Below are positions 46,266 through 57,915 of a stretch of DNA of 64,000 nt, piece after piece. Each line of letters starts with the position of its first letter. Positions within the stretch are counted from its first letter, which is position 1. This DNA comes from Cladophialophora immunda (taxonomy: Eukaryota; Ascomycota; Eurotiomycetes; Chaetothyriales; Herpotrichiellaceae), in the NCBI RefSeq assembly GCF_000835495.1, contig NW_015622544.1, positions 3,872,855 to 3,936,854 on the forward strand, given 5' to 3'. The position numbers and the translations under genes were made by a program. Below the pieces are notes generated by a model, which had not been told where the DNA came from, made no database searches, and saw nothing but the letters and a program-made list of their open reading frames with translations.

Positions 46266-46979
46266 ATGGCTCTCATCCGCATGTACCAGGAGTCGGACAA
46301 GGACGCAATGATCCATATCGTTCGTTAGCCAGTCCAACAGGTCAATGATCATGTTCTAACAGGAGTCTAGTTCCGTGAAACCGCCGCGCCAGATCTACGC
46401 AATGCAGGTGACCCAGTTCTGCATTATGCCTCATTCCTCTGGTGTCGACCCTACCTAATGCTAGAGCCCGAAAGCTGCTTCGTTCTCGATGATGGTAACG
46501 GTCTTGCAGTAGGCTACCTGCTCGGTGTCCCCAACACCGCGTCATTTGTACAAAAGTATGAGGAGACATATATTCCGTACCTACAATCACAGGGGTTTGA
46601 AAAGCCGGGGCCGGACGAGCAGACTGGCTGGGATGAAAACCTCCCAAACGCACTGAGACAAATCATGTTCAACCCTCGTGCGATGCTCCACACCCAATAT
46701 CCTCAGCTGATGGAGCAATGGCCGGCGCATATGCATATCGATATACTAAACCCATATCAAAAGCAAGGCTGGGGTCGGCGTTTGATCGAGCGGTTTTGTG
46801 GTGCGGCTAAAGAGCAAGGCGCAAGAGGTCTTCATCTGCTTATGGCAGCAGCGAATGAAGATGCCGGGAGATTTTATCCTCGCGTAGGATTTTCTCGTTT
46901 CCCCTTTGTGATCGATGGCGGTGTCAGCGGCGAGGAGGGCAGAGATGTTGGAACCATCTGGTTCGTCAAGTCTCTCTAG
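46266..46979 (+). CDS. GNAT-family N-acetyltransferase
   Basis: Two exons (46266-46319, 46371-46979; 51-nt intron) give 220 residues. It starts MALIRMYQESDKDAMIHI, then FRETAAPDLRNAGDPVLHYA. The acetyl-CoA fold is visible in CFVLDDGNGLAVGYLLGVPN, HMHIDILNPYQKQGWGRRLI (the pantetheine-binding Q/R-x-x-G-x-G/R turn is QGWGRR) and GLHLLMAAANEDAGRFYPRV. This type resembles eukaryotic O-GlcNAcase-C-terminal-like or small-molecule GNAT enzymes; the acceptor is unknown. The donor of the intron is GTTCGT, which is unusual, but the joined reading matches the family. Confidence 0.85.
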
Positions 46980-47998
46980 GAGAGCCAGAGAGGCCATGGA
47001 TTACATCCACCTTCAAGTTCCAGCGATCTGGAAATATCTAATCACGTCACTGGTTACCCTACGATCTCCAACCTCCCTTGAGATCGGAGGAAAGCCGCGG
47101 CGTGGAACGCGCGTATCGAGCGCCAAAAGTTTGATGTATTTTGCATCTCATTCTCGTTCCTGGATTATCAATCAGATCCCAACCGCGCAACACATGGCAT
47201 GCTTGACTATCATCTCACAGAGCCTTTTCTATGATCGGAAGTGTCTCAGTTTGGAAAGCCTAAGCCGTTTGGGGTGATTTCTCGTTCATTTTGTAAACAT
47301 CTTCTGACTTGTATTAGCATACAACAAAGATAAGCGCTAGCCCATGCTAAGCAGAGATGCCGACACCCGACACACTCCAGAAGTATGGAGTATGGAGTAC
47401 TCTGCACAAACCAGCACTCGTTCTTCCATTGGAAACAAGGTCTCTCCCGCGGCTAGCGGAGCCGATGGCCTCTGACGATGGCCCATTTGTGTATCGCTGG
47501 CGAGATGTGTAGGATTCTCATCTCGTGTGGAAACCAAACGTCGCAGCCGTGCGTGAGCCTCGTTCTCAGGCGGCCGATTTCCTGTGGATCTGATATCTGG
47601 TCCACACAAGGACGGACCTGTCTTTTCTTGTTCGAGAATATCTCTGTCAGGCCATTAAGATCACCTTTGGTGCTGATCTCAGCTCCGCGATCCCAAAGTG
47701 TCCAGTATTTATACCATGAATTGATCATAAAGAGGTTCCATGCTTCTCGTTCACTGCCGACCCTCCCCTTTGCTAACGCTTCTATCAACGTAGCTCAGAC
47801 AGTACTCGGCATCATCCCCTTTCATTCAAAAGCACAGAGTTGGTGATTAGGGCGCTCGTTCCTCTTCCAGTGCTCGTTTGACTTTTGGCCTCAGCAGCAC
47901 CGAGGTTAAGTAGCTCTGGTTCCCCTCCTCTGAGCAAGAACTAGCACGTACCACGCCATCCTGGTTTCGCGAAATCCTTTCATCTCGATTAATCAGTC
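46980..47998. other. intergenic, nothing seen
   Basis: GTATGGAGTATGGAGTACTC at 47385-47402 is a short local repeat. No gene recognised. Confidence 0.4.
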
Positions 47999-49740
47999 AT
48001 GGTCTTTTTCGCGTCCGGGGCGGCCCCAGAGATACCCAACAAAGACATCTGCTCGTGGATCTTCGATGAGCCAAAATACGATGTCAACAAACCAGTGAGT
48101 ATACCTGTACACCCCGGTCCCGTGTCGCATCGTCTGGAGAAATGGCCTTTTTGCAATTCATTCTTGCTTACGGCACAAACGCTCAGATCTTCATCGATGC
48201 ATCGAACACAAATCGCTCCCTTTCACACCTGCAAGCCCGCACGATCATTCGCCAGTTGATTGGCGGTCTGCGAAAGGCCGGCGTGAAAAGGGGTGATTGT
48301 GTCCTCATCCACTCCTTCAATGACATTTACTATCCAATACTCTTCCTTGCCATTGTCGGGGCCGGAGCAGTGTTCGCTGGGACGAATCCAGGCTACACCC
48401 CTCTCGAATTGCGGCATCATGTTGGCATTACCCAGGCCACTTTTCTCATTAGTGAACCCGAGCTGCTTGATTCGCTAATGCAAGCTGCTAAGGATATGAG
48501 GATCCCCCAGTCTAATGTCCGCGTTTTCAACACACAGCCCCACCAGTCCGTACCGGAAGGATTCACCAGCTGGACAGACTTGATGCAGCATGGTGAAGAA
48601 GACTGGGTGCGCTTCGACGATCTTGACACGTGTGCAAACACGACGGCTGCTCGATTGACGAGCTCTGGAACAACGGGCCTGCCCAAAGCCACCATAACTT
48701 CGCACCGGAACTTGATCGCTCAACACGAGCTCTGCTACAGTCCAATGGTGTACAACAAGCCCTACGAAGTGGTCAATCTGTACCCGACCCCCATGTTTCA
48801 CGCCGCAATCGCGCCTCGCTGTCACACTTCGACGCTGAAGCTCGGAGAGAAGGCGTACGTCATGCGGCGGTTCGAGCTGGAGCCCTTCTTGGCCAACATC
48901 GAGAAGTTCAAGGTCACCGAGTTCTACGTGGTGTCGGCCATGGCCGTGGCCATCGCCATGTCTCCGCTCATCAAGAAGTACTCGCTGAAGTCGATCCGGC
49001 ACGGCCTGGCCGGCGCGGCGCCCCTGAACAAGGAGACCCAGGCGGCGATCAAGCCGTACCTGGGCCCCGACGCGCCCTTTGCGCAGGTCTGGGGCATGAC
49101 CGAGACGACGTGCATCCTCACGCAGTTCCGGTGGCCCGAGGATGACGTGACCGGCTCGGTGGGCCGCGTGATCCCCGGCATGGACCTGAAGCTGGTCGAC
49201 GACCAAGGGGGCGACATCACGGGCTACGACGTCGTGGGCGAGATGTGCGCCCGCGGGCCGACGGTGATCCGGGGCTACTTCAACAACCCGGAGGCGAACC
49301 GGGAGTCGTTCGACGCCGACGGGTTCTACCGCACGGGCGACATGATGTACTGCGACGGCCGGACCAAGCTGTGGTACGTGGTGGACCGCAAGAAGGAGCT
49401 GATCAAGGTGCGCGGCTTCCAGGTCGCGCCGCCCGAGATCGAGGGCGTCCTGCTCACGCACCCGGACCTCGTCGACGCCGCCGTCATCGGCGTCCCCGCG
49501 GCCTCCGAGCTCGACGGCGAGGCCCCCCGCGCCTACGTCGTGCGCCGACCCGGCGTCGACCCCGGCCGTCTGACCGACAGGGACGTCTACGACTGGGTCG
49601 CCCGGCACCTGGCCAGGTACAAGCGGCTGGAAGGCGGGGTGCGGTTCGTGGACGTGATCCCCAAGAACGCGAGCGGCAAGATCCTGAAGCGCATCTTGAG
49701 GGAGGAGGCCAAGAAGGAGAGCGCGGCATCGAAACTCTAG
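47999..49740 (+). CDS. peroxisomal acyl-CoA synthetase / 4-coumarate-CoA-ligase-like enzyme
   Basis: Two exons (47999-48094, 48187-49740; 92-nt intron) give 549 residues, normal for the adenylate-forming (ANL) family. Motifs in order: the AMP/phosphate loop LTSSGTTGLPKATITSHRN, QVWGMTETTCILTQF (A5), GFYRTGDMMYCD (A7), DRKKELIKVRGFQVAPPEIE (A8) and the catalytic lysine in IPKNASGKILKRILRE (A10). The protein ends in SKL, a canonical type-1 peroxisomal signal. It activates a carboxylic acid as an acyl-AMP and then an acyl-CoA; the substrate could be a phenylpropanoid-like or medium-chain acid. The 3' half is much more GC-rich than the 5' half. Confidence 0.94.
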
Positions 49741-50771
49741 ACGTGGAATCTCCACGAGTGGACTACATACCCCGGTACGTGTATATATTGAAGTAGAGTC
49801 GGGCTTTCCAAATCGAGAGAAGAGATGAAAATAGTCCAATGTGAGTGGGCATGTCATCCCCGACACCGATCCTCGATTTCTTCCCCAAGGCTCGCATTTC
49901 GAGCATCTCTCGTTCTCTTGTCCACAGGCCATTCGTCCACTAGCGCGATCATTGAAGCCAGAAATACGCAGGAAGTTGTAACAACTCGGCTTTGACACAG
50001 GTATGTTTCGTGTCTCGGCACGAGGCTTGGGCAAGGTTTGGATACTTGACGGCGGGATTACAGCTGTGAAGTCTCGTCCCCGGACCTTTGTTCGAGAATG
50101 ACAAGGACATTGTTCATCCCCGTTGACGTGGGTTTGGGCCATGTGTGGAGATTGAAATGATTATTTACTCAAAAAAGTATGAAAAAAGGGGTAGGCCCGC
50201 CTCATAAGATGCTTTTCTTGGGGGGGTCCCGTCCCGCAATGTCGGAAACGACAGGTTTATATTAGGCACCTTCCACGCATACTGGAACAAATTGACATGT
50301 GTATACAGGACACAGATACAACCACAACCACAACCACAACAACAACAACAATGGGAGTTTGCCTCTGAACCTAGCCCAGCGCTTCAAAAACAATACAAGG
50401 ACAAAGAATCCCGCGCCCACTCCCCTGCATGTGGATCTTCCATGCGTGGATTCCATCCCGAAAAAGCAAAAGTCCTCTCAGCGTTGAATCGTTAACATTC
50501 GTCCTCTTCCCACCACCCATACTCGGTGTGGACAGCGGTCTTGACTGGGTTTCGACCGATCAGGTAGATGCATCAACAACACAAGCATGGCTTCTCAGCC
50601 GATGGCTTTTTGGAACAGTTTGAGGGCCCGTGGGAGGGGTGTCTCGTCGAATTCCGGGGGGGCGGGGGAACACAATAACTATCTCGGGGGACCCACGTCG
50701 GTTGTTTTCCTGACTTTGTTTGCGGGCCCCTCTCGCACGAACATGACACACCCCCGGTAGCCCATCCAGCG
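49741..50771. other. intergenic between convergent genes
   Basis: It contains 3' flanks and a CAACCA/CAA microsatellite (50319-50350). Short open frames across the microsatellite are compositional artefacts. Confidence 0.45.
50319..50350. repeat. (CAACCA)n/(CAA)n microsatellite
   Basis: About three CAACCA units run into five CAA units. Confidence 0.9.
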
Positions 50772-51503
50772 TCACGAGTGCAGGGGTACCGTCGCGCCCG
50801 CGCTCGACAAGAAGCGGCAGTCGCAGAAGCTTTGGCGCAGGACCTCGTTCCTCAAGGCGACGACCTCGTCGTGCAGGGCCGAGACGAGGGAGGTCTGCAC
50901 GTGCAGTTTCTCCTCCTCCTTGCGGCACCGCTGCTGGAGGTGCTCGATGAAGACCTTTTGCCGGTTCCGGCACTTGGTCGCGGCCCGGCGGTTCAGCTCC
51001 AGCTCGCGGGCGTGCTTTTCAGAGCGCGGGGCGATGCGGCCGGTCGTGCTCTTCTTCCGCCGCGCCGGGGTGTTTCGCGGCCGGTACGCGTCGTCGTTCA
51101 GCTCCACCGACGCCAGGGACATCCGCCGGAGGAGCTGCTGGTGGTGGCTCAGCGAGACGGGGCTGCTGGTCGCCGAGTCGATGGAGGCCGTCCGGCCCAG
51201 CTGAGAAGTTTGGCTTGCGGGCGAAGTCGACCCCGAGGGGTCGCCGGGGTGGAGGTCCCGAGGCTGGACAAACTCGGGCGGAGCCCGTCTTTGTGGGACG
51301 AGGCCCGCTGAAGGGGCTCCCGCGGCCGGGAAGAAGAGATCACTGTCGCTGAAAATGGGCGATTCTTGGGTTTGGCCTTGATCATACAGGATTTCGGGGC
51401 ATAATGCAAACTGCCAGGCGTTGGCGTCGTCTGCGAGGGCAGGCGAAGTCGTAAACTCGGTGTTTAAAGTCATTGGGGTCTGGTCTCGATATGGTCCAAA
51501 CAA
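50772..51503 (-). CDS. bZIP transcription factor (ATF/CREB-like)
   Basis: A single exon of 243 residues. The basic region and zipper are in the C-terminal third: SEKHARELELNRRAATKCRN, then RQKVFIEHLQQRCRKEEEKL and heptad leucines through LHDEVVALRNEVL. The N-x2-A-A-x2-C-R pattern is the ATF/CREB-type DNA contact. Ahead lie a Pro/Ser-rich, probably disordered activation region and a basic patch (RRKKSTTGR). The end is FCDCRFLSSAG. It is divergent from the Zn2Cys6 gene at 53146 across 1.6 kb. The start at 51503 is the first Met; the short length suggests an additional 5' exon is possible. Confidence 0.88.
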   Translation of the reverse strand: MFGPYRDQTPMTLNTEFTTSPALADDANAWQFALCPEILYDQGQTQESPIFSDSDLFFPAAGAPSAGLVPQRRAPPEFVQPRDLHPGDPSGSTSPASQTSQLGRTASIDSATSSPVSLSHHQQLLRRMSLASVELNDDAYRPRNTPARRKKSTTGRIAPRSEKHARELELNRRAATKCRNRQKVFIEHLQQRCRKEEEKLHVQTSLVSALHDEVVALRNEVLRQSFCDCRFLSSAGATVPLHS

Positions 51504-53145
51504 ATTGACGACTGTTCAGAGCGGTGATCATGAATGATCGCAGAACGCTCTTGTATAGCTTGATGCAGCCCATATTTGGGGGGATTGAACACGGGATATG
51601 ATGTAGGAGACCTTTGCGACTTTCGTCACCACCCCCCCTCCCCCCGGGACAGAAATCCTGCCACGAAGTGGGGATCTCTGATCCAATTGATTGAGATGTC
51701 GAGGGGGGGGGGTGTGTCTGGGTATTTGGGGACGAGGTTGCATAGCTTTTGCAGGGGAAAGGAATGGCTGCATTGATCAGGGCGTGGAGTAGGCGTGGCA
51801 AAAAGTATCAAGGGAGGGGGTATTACTTCCGCTAGCTATTTAGCAGGATCTGGAAAAGACCAGGCCCGGAGAAAAGAGCCGCGATCGACAATGCTCTTTT
51901 GGGCGGCCTCCACAACCACCCTGGATTTCGTCCTGCCTGTGTAACCTCCGTGCCTCCCAAAGAGGCTGATCCTACCTGGAATACGTGAAGGTCTGCAGCA
52001 GATTGCCGCGGATCATTTCTCGCGTGCATATCAATTGGTGCAACACGGCATTCAGGAGAAAGTTATTTCCGGGGCGAATGAGTTGGGGCAACGGACACGC
52101 TCCTCGGCCCCCAATTGTCTCGGCGTCCAAGCACGGTATATATGACATGGCCGGTGACAATGGACGAGTGGGGCACGTCATCAGCGATATCTCCCAAAGC
52201 CCACCAAATCTCCCATATCCGGCGCAATGCACAAAGCCAACATGCCCTGTGCCTATATCGACTGGAAACTGACAGAGGGCAACGTTAAAAAAAAAGTGAG
52301 GGGCGGAAAACCCCGCTGTGTCTCCACCAAGGACACTTGACACCATTTCCCCGATTCCAAACCCGTGCTCCCATTGGTCATGACTACAGCAGGTTATCCA
52401 CCAAGCCACTAAAAGCGGGCCAGGCCAAGGATCTCAAGGAGACCCAACTCTTTCATCTGCATCAAGTCCCTGTCACTTGGCCACTTCCTGGCACAGCGGT
52501 TAGTTGAAATAGGTAAGTGCTTGAGATCTCGACGACGAACTTCCAGAGGCCACTAAGGACATTGATTCGTACTCAGGCCCTGTCAGGCCATCTCACACTG
52601 TCCTCAGACCGTGGGCGCCACGGCTACTTCGGCCTGGTCTATCTGTTCTCCAACTCCCCCTCGCTCGTCGCATCCCCTGATGCGCTCCAAGGCTCTTCCG
52701 ACGTCATCCTGCAGGCATCTTCTAGGGCCTGAGTGGCCGTGATGCCGGAAAATGATGCAGTCTCGACTGAAGAGAATTGTTCCGGGTGCTAGTGGCGCTG
52801 TGAACCTGTCACGACCAGGCTCCTGGCCACCCCGTGGTACCCGCTTGGTGGGATTGTTGTGCGCAAAACCTGCAGATATTGCCTCCATGTTTAGTTGAAG
52901 ATACCTATTAGCTGCCAAAAGCGAATGCGCCCGCCGTAAAACCGGGGCCGCACGTCTCTTCAGCCCTGCTCACGAGCGGGCCATGACAACAGATGTGTGG
53001 AAACCTTGGTTGGCTGGGTTCGACTCACTCCTAGCCACGCGTGGCGCGATTTGGATATCAAGTACACGAACCCCTGCGCCCACAAACCTCTGGCTTGCAA
53101 CGACTTGCCTAGGCTACGTGTTATCACTACTTGTCAACAACAATC
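51504..53145. other. shared upstream region of the bZIP and Zn2Cys6 genes
   Basis: About 1.6 kb without a gene. It has opposing poly-C (51632-51650) and poly-G (51702-51712) runs. No regulatory motif was firmly identified. Confidence 0.4.
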
Positions 53146-54332
53146 ATGAAGGCCCTGAAACCAGCGCCCAAGCTGAGTGGCAACACCAAGACGACGTCCA
53201 AAACAAAACGCACAACTTCTCGTGGCAGGACTTCGCGGGCGTGAGTTCTTTCCCCGTTTTCCAGGAGCATTTGTTCTTGCGGCTTTGATGTCTGGAGTCT
53301 TGGATAAAATGTGCTGATGTTGGGGTGTTTTATAATACAGATGCGATAGGTGCAGGATCAAGAAGGCAAAGGTTATTTTGCGTCAAATTCTATTCTGCTG
53401 GACTATTTGCGCTGATTCCCCAACAGTGCGATGGAGATCAAGCATGCAAACTCTGCAGAGCTACCGACAGCGCGTGTGTATACTCGGCCAGAAGGCGAGA
53501 AGCGAGAAACTAGTGAGTGAGAGAGCGTCTACATCCCCCCCATGCCAAAAACTCGCAAAACGCGGCTAACCTGGGGGGTTTTTTTTCCCTTAGCTACTAT
53601 CAAATGCGCGAGGTCACCGATGTCGCCCTGCAGAGACTCTATTGGGCCTGTCGAAGAAGGACCGGCTTTCCGGGGGACATCCCAGACGAGTCTCAGGGAG
53701 AGGTCTCGACGGCCGACATCCTGAAGGGGCTCGGCCTCTTGACGCCTGATCTCGACGACCCAACCTTTCTGGGCGAGGTCGGACGATCGACGCCCTTCTT
53801 CCACGCCAGCAAAGGGCAGAGGCAGGGACATATCCAGAGCACGACCGCGCGCCGCGAGGGCGAGGAAGTGGAGAAGCGATCGGTTGCCTCGACCGATTCT
53901 GCGTCCAGCAGCCCGCGCACATCCAATGAGCGGGTGCTGGCGACGAGCACCACCAACACCAGCACCAGCATCAGCCTGCCCCTGGAATCTGAGGTTCACA
54001 CGCCGGCCGAAGAGATGGACATGAAGGCGCAGTTTGTGCTGGCGTCCTCGCTCTCGCCCGCGCCACGCACGTCCGGGCCCGCGAGGACACGGGCGTTTCC
54101 TTCTCACGACGCACAGGCGTTCTTTCACGGGCCGCACGCCGTGGACCCGGAACCGCAGCTGGACGTCGACGCCTTTCTCGACATGAGTCTGTGCACCGCG
54201 CCGACGACGCAACCAATCCCCTCGTTTTACGGCCCGTCAATGTCCTTCAGCGTGCCGACGATGGCCACCCTGCATCAATTCCCCTACGGACAGGCCCACC
54301 ACCCTGCGCGCCACCCCATGTTCGATCCCTAA
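53146..54332 (+). CDS. Zn2Cys6 transcription factor (short)
   Basis: Four exons (53146-53240, 53341-53371, 53427-53512, 53594-54332) give 316 residues. The zinc cluster is spread over three of them. After a Lys/Thr/Arg-rich lead (MKALKPAPKLSGNTKTTS), the joined sequence reads ACDRCRIKKAKCDGDQACKL and CRATDSACVYS, which has the canonical C-x2-C-x6-C spacing. A short region YYQMREVTDVALQRLYWACR follows, then a long Ser/Pro-rich tail with no fungal-TF middle domain. The second exon is 31 nt and its following donor (GTTATT) is weak, but the motif needs this join. Targets are unknown; the acyl-CoA ligase and bZIP genes are its neighbours. Confidence 0.85.
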
Positions 54333-56417
54333 TTGCCGGCATGGCCCCGGTCCACCGCTGCCACTCGTCGATCGGGGGCGCTGGGATGACCACGGTGTCA
54401 AAATGCTTCTCGGTTTTTTTTGTTGTTTTCGGTTTTTTTTTTTTTTTGGTTTTTTACCCCCTCTCTAGCCTTGGTTTTCTGATCGGTTCGGACGAGAGCC
54501 TCAATAATTTCCACCCCTGCTGGAGGGGTGAATGACCATGGGTTGGTCTATATCGTCGATGTAAAAGCTATCGTGTTGGAGAAGGTGCACAGGCGTTGGC
54601 GGACTATTTCATCTTCTCTGGAATAGTGACTATTTATCCACCACCGGGAGATTACTTCTATCTAGTCCTCCTTGCGGACTCTGTGCAAAAAATGCCTTTA
54701 CTGCTGGCTGTAGAGGGTCAAATGGGAGGAATCGACTCTGTATACTCCGTCTACAATCCTTTGTCACCCGATATCTATAAGATGTGTGTGTGGACTGTCC
54801 CGGTCACTCCCCAATAATCTCTCGTATAAGCCAGAGCAGAAGACCAGCACATGGGGATCGGTGCTGGGAGACTCCTGAAAAGGCAACAACTCCTGCATCG
54901 GCTCTCCTTGGACCATCAACTTCGCCAATACGTCCCACTTGCTCGCACCTCCTCCCCTCCCAACTCGGGCAGTGGCTCGCTTGGAAGAGCTGCAAGTTTT
55001 GTGTTTTGCTAGCGGGACAAGAAGGTTCAGCACCACCCGCCCGAGTTCCGCGGCTAGAATATCCGAGCATCCATTGAGGCGCATTGAGACACAGTGAGGC
55101 GTCTGACGAGAATTCCCCTCCGTGATCTCCACCGGATCAGCAGCCCGGTCGCCCCAATGTCGCAGTGAAGACGATCACTTGGGCGCTGGGTTGCCCTATG
55201 CCACCGTGCGCTCTTGTACTTTCTACAGGGTGATATCGAAAGCGAGGATGTGTGCTCAGTTGCGCGGAGAAAGGCAAATATCTCGGTATATCCATGGCGA
55301 GACAGTGAGGCTCGACGGAAAACAGCCCCTGGAGCAATTTCACTGGTCGGAGAATACAATCCAGCTTATGACCACCCTGGTCGTCGCCTCCCTTGCATGT
55401 ATTGGAAGCAAACATTGCCAGCTGCACGGACTCTGAAACCATCTCGCTTATGCGGCCCATAGACGTCAACGGACATCCCTTCCAAAGGCACATAACTGGT
55501 GGCCTGTCATTCATGTTGACCCCACCAGCCATGGCCTTTTAACTTTCCCTAAGGACATGTTCTGTGCTGCGGACGGCACGCCCAAGCCCGTAAGGTCTGA
55601 GGGCCGCAAACATGTATGCACCTCCAACGAAGCTACTTGGAGCGACGCGCAGTTCAAGACTGTTCTTTCGTTCCCCCAATGCGGAGGATCTGTGCACCTG
55701 GTGATTGAGAGCTGAGGGGCTTGACGCAGAGAGCCTGTGAGACCGGAAAAGACAACCGCTGGTGTTGTTAAACCTGTGTCGATACCAGAAGATCATTGAC
55801 CCACCGAGTGCCCCTCGATATCGCTATATGCGAGGAAATCGGTGCTGCTTATTTCGTTGGCATGATCATCTGCTGGCCCTCTGGTACATGTGCCAATGCC
55901 CTTTCACCGCTGTGCGGAAGCGAATTTGGACAGTCGACTGAATGCCTGCGACATCTGAGTGCCGATTGCGTTCGGGCGCTAGTGACTGGGCCAGAGAAGG
56001 CTGACTTCCGTCCAGATGGTCTGGCCGTTCCTATGGCCGGCAATGTTGGATTTTTCGATGCCCACCAATAACAAAGCGGCAGCTCTAACACTATGTGAGC
56101 GACATCGGTGACTTCGCGGACAGCCTATATATTCGGAGGATCGATTCCGCTGAATATTCTCGGTCTTTGGAGTGTGGAAATTGCCCATCTTCGTCCATTC
56201 ACTCCAATCTCGTGTTCTTGGTTTTGAACCCAGGCCAAATATCCTTGACTGTGGGTTCCATGTGACTCCTCGTCTTGCCAATTCCCAAGCGAATGACGAT
56301 GGAGGCTCACACGTCGTAGAGTGAAACATGTCCGATATGCTGAATATGAATCATGCAAACTTCACAAAGCCACCAAGAAATTCGACCTCGAATCAACGCA
56401 ATCGCGTCGCGAAGATG
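54333..56417. other. gene-poor stretch
   Basis: A T-rich tract (TTTTTTTTGTTGTTTTCGG and a T15 run) at 54412-54460 follows the regulator's stop. The remaining 1.9 kb has only short open frames on both strands. Confidence 0.4.
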
Positions 56418-57668
56418 CTACCACCTTTTCGGGGCAGAGAGCATTGTACGTGAAAATGAGGCACTCGCTTGTTCGAGCTTCTTCTGTCTTTCGCGTGCCA
56501 CTAGGCCCGTGCGGTCGGTCACCGGCGTCGCATTTGCAATCTGGTCAAAGTCGTCGTAGTCTTCCTCGGCAGAGCCTGATTCTGCGTCCGAATCAACCAA
56601 CTCCCGCGGCTGTCCTGTCGATGGGAGTGTCATTCTGGTATCGCTATTATCGATTGCCTCGCTTTTGGGCGGCTGTATGTCCTTCTTTGGGGGCTCTGCA
56701 GGGAAGTTGTCCGTGAATGGCTTGGAGGCGAGGATCTTGCGGCGGATCTCAGCCATCTCAGCCTCTTCGTCTTCATCTTCTTCGTCAGGGGGGAGGTCCA
56801 GAGGTACGCCTTGCTGCAGTGGGCCGTGCTCATTATCTGCCTCCGAATCGGCATCTTCATCTTCTTCAGCCTCTTCGTCGTCAGACTCGTAGACCTCCCT
56901 CCTATTCATATTCCCCCCAGCCCAGTCATCTTCTCCACCAGCGGGATCTTTGTTGACTCGGCTGTCTGCATACTCTTTCTCTAGCTTGGCGAGCCACTTT
57001 TCCTCGGCCTTCTTGATGTCCTCTTCGTTCTGACATGCGGCGTACCGCTTGAAAAGTTGAGAGTTTATTTCGAGAAACGGTTTGCCATAGGGAAAATGCT
57101 GTAGGATGATCTCGGCCCAATCGTCATGCCCACAAATGCAAAAGCATGCGGCAAGGGCTTCGACACAGTTAAGCCTCCACGGCCTCCCGTAGTTGACGGG
57201 GTTGGCGGCGACAAGATAGGGCAGAAGCCGTTCGCATTTCCCGCCTATCCGTGAAAAGGGAACTTCCTGTACCCTGACCCAAGAACATTCCACCACCGCG
57301 GCGCCATGCTGTTCGAGTAGTTCTCGGTCTGCTGGTGATAAGATCTGCTTTGCGTTGGGCCTGGACGGTTTGTCAGCGTGACGAAGGAGCGTTGAAGAGA
57401 CATTCACTCACGAGATGACTACTCCAGGAAATTTCTGACCCACAGCTAACTCTCGCATCATGCCGAAATGCATGAGTCTCTTGCCGCTGCAGCGCTTTGA
57501 GTCACAATGACCAAAATCCCAGCATGCTGCTTTGAAAGGCGGGCGCTCAGGAATGGCATCGTCGTCGCCACCTTCTCGAGGATCGCGTGTCGAGCGAGGG
57601 GTATGCCGCGATCTGGTAGAAAACTTCTTGGACTTGGAAGAGGAACCGTCTTTCTTATGGCGTACCAT
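56418..57668 (-). CDS. tsr3: TSR3, 18S rRNA aminocarboxypropyltransferase
   Basis: Two exons (57412-57668, 56418-57360; 51-nt intron) give 399 residues. A basic N-terminus (MVRHKKDGSSSKSKK) precedes the catalytic core: AACWDFGHCDSKRCSGKRLM, then PNAKQILSPADRELLEQHG, VVECSWVRVQEVPFSRI, RLLPYLVAANPVNYGRPWRL and NCVEALAACFCICG. These are the Tsr3 signatures. The enzyme adds an aminocarboxypropyl group from S-adenosylmethionine to a hypermodified uridine in 18S rRNA during late 40S maturation. The fungal-type C-terminal extension is very acidic (ESDDEEAEEDEDADSEAD). It is divergent from rrp4. Confidence 0.96.
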
Positions 57669-57915
57669 CGTGACGATGTAGCAGGCAGACCAGATCCAAG
57701 TCGAGGTAGTGGCGGAAGAGGTGGGCTTGTCTCTTTTGCGTTTGTTGGTGACTTCCGACGAAACGTTTTCTCAACCGTATCGATAAGAAGATGCCAAGCT
57801 CTTCTCACTATCGCCACGTGACATTCCGAGGTTCTTCCGAAATCTCCAATTCGCTGCACATTTGCTTCGCATCCCCCCAACTCTTCAACGCAGCTTTGAC
57901 AGAGAATTAGCAAAT
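57669..57915. promoter_or_regulatory. bidirectional promoter of tsr3 and rrp4
   Basis: Only 247 nt separate the two start codons, so both genes must share promoter sequence and 5' UTRs. TATCGATAAG lies in the middle (57778-57787). No further element was assigned. Confidence 0.6.

Noticed and set aside
48475..50142. 555-codon minus-strand frame opposite the acyl-CoA ligase
   Set aside because: High third-position GC of the ligase removes stops on the other strand; the translation is rich in Arg/His/Leu and has no domain.
50292..50487. Gln/Asn-rich peptides over the CAACCA microsatellite
   Set aside because: Pure translation of a simple repeat with no supporting gene structure.
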